This document shows positions 1 through 7,335 of a stretch of 45,007 nucleotides of DNA, one piece after another. The stretch is from Candidatus Eisenbacteria bacterium (GTDB lineage: Bacteria > Eisenbacteria > RBG-16-71-46 > JACRLI01): positions 1-45,007 of the forward strand of contig JACRLI010000013.1 of NCBI GenBank assembly GCA_016235265.1, written 5' to 3'. The translations under genes were made by a program, and so were the position numbers. The notes below the pieces were generated by a model. That model did no database searches and had not been told where the DNA came from. It saw only the letters and a program-made list of their open reading frames with translations. Positions within the stretch are counted from its first letter, which is position 1, and every line of letters begins with the position of its first letter.

Positions 1-47
1 GTCAGGCCAAGCAGGCCGGTATACAGGCTGCGGCTGTCGATCGTCAT
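1..47 (-). CDS. Start of an unidentified gene, cut by the window edge
   Basis: On the minus strand an ATG at 47 is preceded by a GAGAGG ribosome-binding site about seven bases upstream, and the frame stays open to base 1. Only 15 codons are visible (MTIDSRSLYTGLLGL), too few to name the product. It is divergent from the PEP-CTERM gene on the plus strand, so 48-244 probably holds both promoters. The call rests only on start, RBS and open frame. Confidence 0.4.
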   Translation of the reverse strand, partial: MTIDSRSLYTGLLGL

Positions 48-244
48 GCGCGTCCTCTCGGTCGAAGGTCCGCGCCAACTCTATCAGCACCCTACGCTGC
101 ACGCCTCAACGGCTTTACCCACACCAAAGCCGGAAGCGCCTATTTTCTTCACTGGCTGTAGTCGAGATACTTCCGGGGTCGCCCCTCGTGGGCTGGACGC
201 TGCCCCCAACTCCGTCCCGTTGTATCGAAAGGAGTACGCCAGCC

Positions 245-976
245 ATGCGCAACAGGATACTGGGATTCCTCTTCTGCGCCGGGTTGTTGCTGACCCAGGC
301 ACCCGCATCCACGGCGGGCCTCATCCCGACAGCCCCCCGCATGCCGGGTTACAGTGCCATCGCGGGACCCGCGCCCGACTTCACCGCCACGTACTGGTGG
401 AGGGAGGACGGCTCGACCCAGGTGAACGGGGACGCGCCGCGGGATGCCGTCGTGGGAGTGGGACAGTTCGACTTCTACGTGGAGGACGAGTTCCACAACC
501 CCTACACCGCTTTCCTCTATCAGGTGTCCAACATCGCCTACCGGCCCGCCGCGGGGCTCAATGGCCTCAGCGGCTTCAGCCTGCTCGACATCTCGCCCTT
601 CGCGTACGGGTACATCATCACGCCGAACGACCCGGTGACCGGGACTGACTGGACGGCGCTCTTGTCCGCGAGCCCGAACTGGCAGGCCATCCTCTCGGTG
701 GACCCTCCGTTGGCCACCGCCGGGCTGTACCCCCTCGGTGAAGGACCGACTGGAGCTTTGAACGCGGCCCTGTTCGGCTACCTGGTCCCGGGATTCGCGG
801 AGATCGGGGAGCGGGACGCCGCGGTCAACACGTGGGGCTTTGACGAACTGGGCGGCGGCCTGGGACCTCGCGACTTCCGCATTGGCCGGGTGAGCGCCCC
901 GGTGCCGGAGCCGGGCACGCTGCTGCTGCTCGCGGCGGGCCTCGTGGGTTTGGCCACCCTGCGCCGCAGGGCCTAG
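245..976 (+). CDS. Secreted PEP-CTERM domain protein
   Basis: The 243-residue protein starts at ATG 245 behind an AAAGGAG site. An N-terminal signal peptide (about residues 1-23, hydrophobic FLFCAGLLLTQAPAS) is followed by a Gly/Pro/aromatic-rich body with no recognised catalytic motif. The C-terminus is a textbook PEP-CTERM tail: VPEPGT, a hydrophobic helix (LLLLAAGLVGLATL) and a basic end (RRRA). In known systems this tail is recognised by exosortase in the inner membrane and the protein goes to the cell surface or exopolysaccharide. No exosortase gene is in the window. An upstream in-frame ATG at 188 lacks an RBS and would hide the signal peptide. The function of the body is unknown. Confidence 0.88.
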   Translation: MRNRILGFLFCAGLLLTQAPASTAGLIPTAPRMPGYSAIAGPAPDFTATYWWREDGSTQVNGDAPRDAVVGVGQFDFYVEDEFHNPYTAFLYQVSNIAYRPAAGLNGLSGFSLLDISPFAYGYIITPNDPVTGTDWTALLSASPNWQAILSVDPPLATAGLYPLGEGPTGALNAALFGYLVPGFAEIGERDAAVNTWGFDELGGGLGPRDFRIGRVSAPVPEPGTLLLLAAGLVGLATLRRRA

Positions 977-1004
977 CTCGCAGCGCACCGGATCTTCATG
1001 ACGT

Positions 1005-1040
1005 GGGGCGCACCTCCCGGGAGGTGCGCCCCTTCGTTTG
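1005..1040 (+). terminator. Rho-independent terminator after the PEP-CTERM gene
   Basis: A perfect 12-bp GC stem (arms 1005-1016 and 1021-1032) with a CCGG loop is followed by TTCGTTTGT. It lies 29 bases after the stop at 976. The T-tract is imperfect but U-rich for this genome, and the stem also separates the gene from the convergent gene ending at 1102. Confidence 0.8.
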
Positions 1041-1101
1041 TGGATGATCCCGGACTGGGAGGGCCGGGCTTCGGGCTGCCGGTCCGGGGAATCGGTCCCG
1101 C

Positions 1102-1998
1102 CTACTTCCCCACCGCCGCATAGACCTTCAGGTGAATCGTCCGGGGCACTTCCCGCGGCCCCAGCGCCCCCTCGGCCTTTCCTCCCAGGTGCACCCGCCC
1201 CGCGACCCGCATGTCCGCGCCGAGTACCAGGGCCGTGTACCGGGTCCCGGCCCGCAGGCCCGAGTACGAGTCGACCGCCTGGCCCGCGGCCCCCAGCGGA
1301 TAGAGGCCGGCGGCGCGAAATGAAAACCACCAGCGCTCCCAGCCCGGATGCAGGAACCGCAGACCGACCTCGAACCCGGTCAGGATCTGATCTTCGTACC
1401 GGCCGGTCTCCGGCGTGGGCTCCGTCCCGGAACGGGGCGAGATGCCACGCTTGCGCCACCCCGCGCCCAGCGACCAGTAGCCCTGAGTGGCGGCGCCGCC
1501 GAATCCATGGCCGGCTTCGAGCCGGCCTTCGAGCGAGAAGTCGCCGCTGCCGGTCTGCAGATTCAGCCCCGAGCCCGGATGCCCGGGCGACGAGGCGGGC
1601 GCGGGATCGCCGATCGGCAGGCCCGCGATCACGGACGCGGAGACAACCAGCGGTCCCCGCACCAGCCCGGTGGTGGCTCCCAGGCGCAGGTCGCCGACAC
1701 CGGCTTCGGACCCCAACCCTTCCTGACGCACCGCGCGCAGGGCCTGCCAGTCCGCGACCAGTGTCAGCCAGCGGTCCACTACCCCCAGCTCGCCGTAGAT
1801 CGCGACGACCTGCTGCGAGTATGCCGAGGGAAGTTCGCGCACGGCGCCCGTGGAGTCGAAATAGCTCGAGGCGCGGATGCGCGCGTAGCTCACATTCAGG
1901 TAATAGTCCCCCGCCGCGCGGGTCCACGGCGAGGCGGGCGCGGGAGCGGCCCAGATCGAGGCGAGACACACAGCGGCCCAGGCCGCCCGCGACCTCAT
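1102..1998 (-). CDS. Outer-membrane beta-barrel protein (MetA/transporter-like)
   Basis: The 298-residue protein begins at ATG 1998, which overlaps the stop of the upstream peptidase gene as ATGA, so the two are translationally coupled. A signal peptide (AAWAAVCLASIWAAPAPAS) precedes alternating-hydrophobicity strands rich in Gly, Tyr and Trp. The pattern (YYLNVSYARIRASSYFD, then LTLVADWQAL, GVGDLRLGA) resembles the putative MetA-pathway / transporter barrel family (about 250-300 residues). The substrate is unknown. Pairing with a secreted M48 peptidase suggests an envelope quality-control or export role, but that is inference. Confidence 0.68.
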   Translation of the reverse strand: MRSRAAWAAVCLASIWAAPAPASPWTRAAGDYYLNVSYARIRASSYFDSTGAVRELPSAYSQQVVAIYGELGVVDRWLTLVADWQALRAVRQEGLGSEAGVGDLRLGATTGLVRGPLVVSASVIAGLPIGDPAPASSPGHPGSGLNLQTGSGDFSLEGRLEAGHGFGGAATQGYWSLGAGWRKRGISPRSGTEPTPETGRYEDQILTGFEVGLRFLHPGWERWWFSFRAAGLYPLGAAGQAVDSYSGLRAGTRYTALVLGADMRVAGRVHLGGKAEGALGPREVPRTIHLKVYAAVGK

Positions 1999-3455
1999 GG
2001 CGCGAACCGCGGCAGTTTCACGGGCTCGCCCCGCGGCGGAACGCTGCTCTCCTCCAGCCCGTTGAGCCACGCGATCTCGGATGCAGGCACCGAAAGCCGG
2101 CCCTCGGTTCCCTGCGCCAGCCACGCGGCCAGGCTGAGCCCGCCCGGCGGGGTGCGCAGCGCCAGGCGCGCCGGCTGCACCGCGAGACGCGCCGGGTCCC
2201 GCAGGTCGCGCACGCTCTCGACACAGGCGGTGAAGCTGGCACGCACGCCGCCGCCCGCGGCCGGCGCGCCCACCCACTGGAGCAGCGAGCCGGACTGCCA
2301 CGACACCCAGGCCGCCAGCAGCTCCTGCGTCCCACCCTTGCCGTCGGGAGCGCTCACCGTGCCCATCCACGCCTCGTGCCCGCCGACGCGGCTGGTGCCG
2401 CCGGAGGCCGCCGCGATGCGGCCCTGCTGCCGCAGCGAGGCCGGATAGCCGCCGACATCCGGGCCCTGCCACTTGACCAGCGTGAGCTGCAGCCCCGCCT
2501 CACCCTGCGCCGCACGGGCGGTCACCGCGCTGCGCGCGTTCTGGATCTTCCAGCCCGGCGGGAAATCCACCTGCAGCTTCAGTGCGGGGTCGAAAAACCG
2601 CGAGCTTTCCACGTAGCCCTGCCGCGGGTCCTCCCCGTACACCACGCCATCCAGCGCCTTCCGGTAGTCCGCACGCAGCACCGCCAGGGAACCGGTCGTG
2701 CCCCCGACGGCCGCGTCGGCCAGGGCCCGGGTGCGCGCCTCCCGATCGCCGGGGTCCGGGTGGGTGGAGAGGAACGTGGGGAGGGTGCCACCCTCGCGCT
2801 GTCGCATCCGGTTGAGCATGCCGTAGGTGGACGGGATCTCGCGCGGATCGTAGCGGGCGCGGGTGGTGTACTTCACACCCAGCTCGTCGGCCTGGGTCTC
2901 GTCGTCCCGGCTGAACTTGAGGAACAACAACCCCAGGCCCTCAGAGGCCACTCCGGCGTAGCGGTCGAACCCGTGGATCAGCACCGAGCCCAGCCCCAGG
3001 CCCAGGCCGGCCAGCTGCTGCTGCGTGGCCTGGCGTGCGCTGTGCCGGGCGGTCACGTGCCCGATCTCGTGACCCAGCACGCCGGCCAGCTGCGCCTCGC
3101 TGTTCAGTGTGGCGAGGATTCCCCGCGTCACGTAGATGTAGCCGCCCGGAAGCGCGAACGCATTGATCACCGGGGAGTCCAGCACCCGGAAGTGCCATTT
3201 CAGGTCCGGCCGCTCCGAAATCGCGGCCAGCTTCTGCCCCACGCGATCCACGCTCGCGGCCAGCCCGGCGTCGTCGTACAGGCCGTACTCCGCCACCGCG
3301 GCCTCGTCCCCCTGCTCCCCCATCCTGAGCTCCTGGTCCGCCGAGACCAGGCTCAACTCGCGCTTGCCCGTCACCGGGTTCACGGCACAGCCGACCAGCA
3401 GGGCCATCCACGCCGCCACCAGCCCGGTCCGGGTCCAACCGTTTCGTGATCGCAT
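1995..3455 (-). CDS. M48-family metalloprotease, lipoprotein (BepA/LoiP-like)
   Basis: The 486-residue protein starts at ATG 3455 behind a GGAAGGAGAT ribosome-binding site. The N-terminus carries a lipoprotein signal with lipobox LVGC, followed by AVNPVTGKRELSLVS, typical of the BepA/YfgC-like M48 peptidases. The zinc site HEIGHVTARH (HExxH) is present and the third ligand is the Glu of DETQADELG. A WLSTHPDP-like segment (FLSTHPDPGDREARTR) completes the M48 domain, which covers roughly residues 40-260. The C-terminal 200 residues are a poorly conserved extension, probably a substrate-interaction module. Its role would be periplasmic proteolysis in outer-membrane protein assembly. It is first in an operon with the barrel protein. 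Confidence 0.92.
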   Translation of the reverse strand: MRSRNGWTRTGLVAAWMALLVGCAVNPVTGKRELSLVSADQELRMGEQGDEAAVAEYGLYDDAGLAASVDRVGQKLAAISERPDLKWHFRVLDSPVINAFALPGGYIYVTRGILATLNSEAQLAGVLGHEIGHVTARHSARQATQQQLAGLGLGLGSVLIHGFDRYAGVASEGLGLLFLKFSRDDETQADELGVKYTTRARYDPREIPSTYGMLNRMRQREGGTLPTFLSTHPDPGDREARTRALADAAVGGTTGSLAVLRADYRKALDGVVYGEDPRQGYVESSRFFDPALKLQVDFPPGWKIQNARSAVTARAAQGEAGLQLTLVKWQGPDVGGYPASLRQQGRIAAASGGTSRVGGHEAWMGTVSAPDGKGGTQELLAAWVSWQSGSLLQWVGAPAAGGGVRASFTACVESVRDLRDPARLAVQPARLALRTPPGGLSLAAWLAQGTEGRLSVPASEIAWLNGLEESSVPPRGEPVKLPRFAP

Positions 3456-3611
3456 GACATCTCCTTCCGCGGGCGCCGGACCCGTGGGACATCCCTCCCC
3501 ACGGCCTCCAAGACAGGGGCTCGCCGCGCCGTCCCTCCACACTACGCCACGGGGGAAGTCTGCGCCACTCGCGCCGGAACCCCCCTCGTGCCGCCGTGCC
3601 CAGGAAGCGCG

Positions 3612-3642
3612 GGAGCCCGGGACCAGCCGGTCCCCGGGCTCC
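3612..3642. repeat. GC-rich hairpin
   Basis: Arms 3612-3624 and 3629-3642 pair over 13 bp with one bulged C and an AGCC loop. No T-tract follows on either strand. It sits about 155 bases upstream of the M48 start and about 230 bases past the end of the next gene. It may be a structural element of the leader or a second terminator. Confidence 0.5.
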
Positions 3643-3793
3643 GGTTCACTCAGGTCACCGACGATGCGCCGGGCCGCGATGCGGCAGGTCGAACTCCACG
3701 CGCGCGGCGCCGCGGGGGCGGATCGGGCACATGGTCGCTCCACGGGACTGGGGGGCGCCGCGGACCGGCCTTCGGGCCGCGGCTGAAGCGCCA

Positions 3794-3824
3794 AGCCCCC
3801 CGGCGCCGTGGGCTCCGGGGGGCT
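3794..3824 (-). terminator. Probable terminator of the choice-of-anchor-P-like gene
   Basis: A 10-bp perfect stem (AGCCCCCCGG at 3794-3803 with 3815-3824) has an 11-base loop. It lies 46 bases beyond the stop of the minus-strand gene ending at 3870. The following tract is not a clean T-run, so termination strength is uncertain. Confidence 0.5.
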
Positions 3825-3869
3825 CGCGATGCTGCGCACGCCTGCCGCGTCAAGCGGCGGGCGGCCGCG

Positions 3870-4577
3870 CTAGCGGAATGTCCTCCGCAGCCGGCCCCAG
3901 GTGCTGTCCGTGGTCTTCGTGGGGTTGGTGCAGCAGTCATGGCTGTCGTCGAACCGGGTGCTGCCGAGGATGATGTGCTCACCCGAGGCCAGGGTCACGT
4001 GCAGCGCGCGGAACACGTACTCGTCCTGCCCCTGGCAGTCCTTGTTGCCGTCCTTGCTCATTTCGTTGACCACGACCGTGGCCACTCCCGGGATGGTGAA
4101 CACTTCGTTGAATGCCCCGGACGGGGTGACCGGGTTTCCGCCGATGGTGAGCGAGGTGAAGTGGCTCCTGCGGCGGTGCTTGGGAATCGCGCAGCAAGTG
4201 TCGTCGTCTTCCGAGTGCATCCCATCGAAGGTGATCTTCGCCGGATGGCCGTCCAGGACCACTCCGCTGACCAGGTCGTTGTCGCTGTGGCCACCGCAGG
4301 TGTCCGACTGCGTGTGGCTGTCCGAGCTGGCGAGCTGCAGCACGGTTCCCATGGCGACGTTGTAGGCGTGGCTGGTGAGCGAGCCTCCCGTGGAGGGTAG
4401 CCAGCCGGTGTCGCAGATGTACGTGGAGGGGTACCCCATGCTGGGAACGTAGACCCAAGCGCCGTACGCACGGCCGAGCACCGCAGCCGAACCAACCGCC
4501 GGGACGATGAGCGCCAGGGCCAGAGCCAGGGCGAGAGCCGGGCGCTTCATGCTGCTGAGGGTGTAGCGCTGATTCAT
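3870..4577 (-). CDS. Secreted choice-of-anchor-P-like protein with C-terminal WGRLR motif
   Basis: The 235-residue protein starts at ATG 4577, chosen because AGGAGG lies eight bases upstream; a second ATG at 4550 has no such site. The signal peptide (LALALALALIVPAVGSA) is strongly hydrophobic. The body has the layout of choice-of-anchor P proteins, with a VVVNEMS segment then FRALHVTLASGEHIILGS. It is Cys- and His-rich (DTCCAIPKHRRR, DSHDCCTNPTK), which could mean disulfides or metal binding. The last residues are TWGRLRRTFR, almost the same as the end of the unrelated secreted protein at 12258, so it may be a sorting signal. A near-consensus promoter lies at 4731-4759. Function unknown. Confidence 0.75.
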   Translation of the reverse strand: MNQRYTLSSMKRPALALALALALIVPAVGSAAVLGRAYGAWVYVPSMGYPSTYICDTGWLPSTGGSLTSHAYNVAMGTVLQLASSDSHTQSDTCGGHSDNDLVSGVVLDGHPAKITFDGMHSEDDDTCCAIPKHRRRSHFTSLTIGGNPVTPSGAFNEVFTIPGVATVVVNEMSKDGNKDCQGQDEYVFRALHVTLASGEHIILGSTRFDDSHDCCTNPTKTTDSTWGRLRRTFR

Positions 4578-4730
4578 GGGGCGTGCCTCCTGTGTCGGCG
4601 CTGCTGGTGGAGCGCGATGTCATCACGGCCAGGTGGGCGATTGACGAAAGTGGTTGATCTCGCGATGATGAGAATCTTATTGCAGGAATAGGGCTTAGCG
4701 GCCCGAGGCTGTTCCCAAGTAGACTTTAGT

Positions 4731-4759
4731 ATAATACACAAGCTGCCTTGGGTTGGCAA
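4731..4759 (-). promoter_or_regulatory. Sigma70-type promoter for the choice-of-anchor-P-like gene
   Basis: On the minus strand the -35 box TTGCCA (4754-4759) and the -10 box TATTAT (4731-4736) are 17 bases apart. This is close to the housekeeping consensus, in one of the few AT-rich patches of the window. The predicted start of transcription near 4724 leaves an untranslated leader of about 147 bases before ATG 4577. Confidence 0.62.
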
Positions 4760-4848
4760 GTGCAAACCGCCTTGAAGCCCCGAAATCCAGCCACTTGCAC
4801 GGGCCCCTCCAGCCCATTCCCGGGGACCCCGCCGCACCAACATGGAGA

Positions 4849-4876
4849 GGGGCCGGCGAGCTGGCCCGCCGGCCCC
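4849..4876 (-). terminator. Hairpin terminator after the lipocalin-like gene
   Basis: A perfect 10-bp stem (GGGGCCGGCG at 4849-4858 with 4867-4876) and an 8-base loop lie 29 bases past the stop at 4906. On the minus strand the stem is followed by TCTCC, a weak T-tract. Confidence 0.55.
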
Positions 4877-4905
4877 ATGATGCACCTCGCAGGAGGCGCT
4901 CTCCC

Positions 4906-5442
4906 CTACTTCTTCCTCGCCAACTCGAACACCGCCACCCCGTGCTGCTTCCCGCCCTCATAGCTGGCCCACTCGGACCGAAGGTGGTCGGCGTCCACCA
5001 GGTCGATCTTCGCGCTGTGCATGTGCGCGTCGCGTTTCGGGTTGATGCCCGGGCTGGGCTCGTAGTCGAAAACCAGCTGCTTCGCCGTGGATTTCTGGCT
5101 CAGCAACATGTGGGGCTGATTGCCGTGCGCGCAGTAGTGGGTGAGCGCCACCCGGTGGCCGGCACGGGTGTACATGGTGACCATCTCGTGGGGCGTGCCG
5201 CCGAAGATCGTCTCCATGACGGTCGAGCCCGCGGCGGTCACCTTGTACGTGACTTCCATGTCAAAGGTCTCGCTGCCGTGACTGGCCTTGCCGGCCCAGG
5301 TTCCCTCCAGGGCCTTGAGGCTCTCGAAGGCGGGAGAAGCGGGCGGAGCCGAAGCCGGGGCGGTGCCCTCGGCGGCATACACGGCAAGGGGAAGGAGCAT
5401 GCACAGTGCGGCGCAGGATAGGGTGAGGATGGTGCGCTTCAT
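4906..5442 (-). CDS. Small secreted protein, lipocalin/DUF1579-like fold
   Basis: The 178-residue protein starts at ATG 5442 after an AGGAGG site. A signal peptide (ILTLSCAALCMLLPLAVYAA) is followed by a Pro/Ala linker and a beta-rich domain beginning LKALEGTWAGK. The pattern 'LEGTW', VTYKVTAAGSTVMETIFGG, PHEMVTMY, LTHYC, GNQPHML matches a widespread uncharacterised secreted family related to the lipocalin-like DUF1579 group. No catalytic residues are recognised. It probably binds a small ligand in the periplasm. It is a single-gene unit with its own terminator, divergent from the foldase gene at 5685. Confidence 0.65.
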   Translation of the reverse strand: MKRTILTLSCAALCMLLPLAVYAAEGTAPASAPPASPAFESLKALEGTWAGKASHGSETFDMEVTYKVTAAGSTVMETIFGGTPHEMVTMYTRAGHRVALTHYCAHGNQPHMLLSQKSTAKQLVFDYEPSPGINPKRDAHMHSAKIDLVDADHLRSEWASYEGGKQHGVAVFELARKK

Positions 5443-5684
5443 GGGAGTACCTCCTGGAAGCATCAAGATCGGCCCGCCGGCCTGCGGGCGCTCTGGGAAT
5501 CCCGCGCGCTCCTGGCGCGACGCGGGGCGGGCACGGAAGACGATACAACGCGGAGCAGGGACGTGGAAAGGGGCGCCGGCCGTTGTGCGCCCGCCGTCAT
5601 GGGGCGCCCGCCGTTGACATCCCGACCCCTCCCCCACACCATGGGCCCAGCTTGCCCCAATGCCACTCCCACAGGAGCCCTTCC

Positions 5685-7331
5685 GTGACCGTACCGCGCC
5701 CGCGCATCACATCCCGGTGCATCCTGGCAGTCTGCCTGGCCGCGGTATTGTCCCCCGCGGGCGCCGCATTCGCATCGCCACCGAATGCAACGGCCCCGCG
5801 CCCCGGGGGCCACACCGCTGCCCGCTCCTCCCCCGACCTCTCCCGCGACACGCTCGCCGTGGTCGGCCCCCGCGCCATCACCGCCGAGGACCTGGTGAAG
5901 CGGATCGAATGGATGCCCTTCGATGGCGCTGGCGGGCCGGGGGGAATGGACTCCACGAAGGTGCGGGCGCTGCAATCCCTGGTGGGCGAGGCGCTGCTGT
6001 CGCAGGAGGCACACCGCCAGGGACTGGGAGAGGGCGGCCGCATCGCGCGGATGATCGCCTCGTTGCGCCGCGCCCTGGCGCGCGACGCGCTGTACCGTGA
6101 AGTCACCCGTGGCGTGACGGCCCCGGCAGCCGAGGTGGAGCGGATCGTGAGTGCGCGCGCACCGCGGGCCCGGCCCCCGGCACGCGCCACGTTGCGCAAG
6201 GCGGTCTCCGACTCCCTGGCGGCGCTCGCCCGGCGCGATCGCGCCGCGCGGTTCATGGAGGGCGCCCTGCGCGGACAGCGCGTGGAAGTGGATTCCGCCA
6301 CCTTCATGCTGCTGGCCGACTCCCTCCGCGCCCTTATGGCCGAACGCCGCGCCGGCGACGGAGCCGGACGCGGCCACCCGCTGGACCCCGGCGACGTGGA
6401 CGTGCTTCTGTCGCTGCTCGCCCCGCACCTGGAGCGGCCCATCGCGCGCCTCCCCGACGGGCCGCTCACGCTGGGGGACGCGCTGGAGGACCTGCGCTAC
6501 TACTCGTTCTTCATTCGCTCGCTGGCGCCCCGACGCTTCGCGGTGGAGCTCAGCATGAAGTTCCGCGAGGTGGTGGAGGCGGAACTGATGGCCCGCGAGG
6601 CGCTGCGGCGGCATCTCGACGCGCGGCCCGAGGTGCGGGCCGACCTCGAGATGTGGAGCGGGGCGTGGCGCGGGCGGCTGCTGCTGGAGCGCGTCGCTGC
6701 CGGCGCGGCGGCCACCGAGGACGAGGCGCTGCGCCGGATGGCGGTATTCGAGCCGCAGCGCGCCCGGCAGGCGTGCGAAGTGGACGTGGAGGAGGTGCTC
6801 TCGGCCACGGAGGCGGACGCCGGGCGTGTCCGCGCCGAACTGGACTCCGGCGCTCGCTTCGATTCGCTGGCGCGCGCCCGGACCTCGCGCGCGGAGTGGC
6901 GCGGGAGCGGCGGCCGCTCGGGCTTCTTCCGCGTAGCGCTGCGCCCGGGCCTGGGCACCGCGGCGCTGCTCGCGCCACTGGATTCGCTGCGCGGGCCGGT
7001 GAGGCTGCCGGAGGGATCGTCGGTGTTCCGCGTCCTGGGCAAGCGGCTCACGCCCGACTCCGCGGCGACGCGCACCGCCGTGGAGCGGCACATGGACGCC
7101 ATCACCGCCGCCCGCCGGTCGGAATGGGTGGCGCGCCGGACCGCCGAAATCGCGGCAGACACCCCGCCCGCGATCCGCTACGAGCGGCTGCCGTCTCTCG
7201 AGATCCTGGACACCCGCATGGTCACCCGGCGCACGCTGGGATTCGGGGGCGGCATGCTGGCCGCCCCGGGGCTGCCGCCGCTGTGGGAGTGGGTCCGGAT
7301 GTGGCGGCCGGGGCGCCCCGCGCTGCCGTAG
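5685..7331 (+). CDS. Periplasmic parvulin-type peptidyl-prolyl isomerase / SurA-like foldase
   Basis: The 548-residue protein is best started at GTG 5685, because CAGGAG sits seven bases upstream and a signal peptide (ILAVCLAAVLSPAGAAFA) follows; an ATG at 5583 would bury it. Residues about 50-330 form a helical SurA-N-like chaperone region (LVGEALLSQEAHRQGLGEGGRIARMI). A parvulin (PpiC-like) domain follows: EVDVEEVLSATEADAGRVRAEL, FDSLARARTS, GGRSGFF, then LRGPVRLPEGSSVFRVLGK. It would help fold outer-membrane proteins. Its stop is 4 bases from the stop of the convergent TonB receptor. The isomerase domain is divergent, so activity is not certain. Confidence 0.75.
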   Translation: MTVPRPRITSRCILAVCLAAVLSPAGAAFASPPNATAPRPGGHTAARSSPDLSRDTLAVVGPRAITAEDLVKRIEWMPFDGAGGPGGMDSTKVRALQSLVGEALLSQEAHRQGLGEGGRIARMIASLRRALARDALYREVTRGVTAPAAEVERIVSARAPRARPPARATLRKAVSDSLAALARRDRAARFMEGALRGQRVEVDSATFMLLADSLRALMAERRAGDGAGRGHPLDPGDVDVLLSLLAPHLERPIARLPDGPLTLGDALEDLRYYSFFIRSLAPRRFAVELSMKFREVVEAELMAREALRRHLDARPEVRADLEMWSGAWRGRLLLERVAAGAAATEDEALRRMAVFEPQRARQACEVDVEEVLSATEADAGRVRAELDSGARFDSLARARTSRAEWRGSGGRSGFFRVALRPGLGTAALLAPLDSLRGPVRLPEGSSVFRVLGKRLTPDSAATRTAVERHMDAITAARRSEWVARRTAEIAADTPPAIRYERLPSLEILDTRMVTRRTLGFGGGMLAAPGLPPLWEWVRMWRPGRPALP

Positions 7332-7335
7332 AAGC

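Larger units (their letters stand above)
3456..3869. other. Intergenic region with GC-rich hairpins
   Basis: No supported gene lies in these 414 bases, and the open frames here are GC-rich shadows. There are two strong inverted repeats at 3612-3642 and 3794-3824. The part nearest 3455 should hold the promoter of the M48-barrel operon, but no clear -35/-10 pair is visible. Confidence 0.5.
4578..4905. other. Intergenic region: leader, promoter and terminator
   Basis: These 328 bases hold no gene. From right to left they contain the terminator of the gene ending at 4906 (4849-4876), then an AT-rich stretch with the promoter of the 3870-4577 gene (4731-4759), then a leader of about 147 bases. 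The drop in GC at 4660-4745 is striking against the background. Confidence 0.6.
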
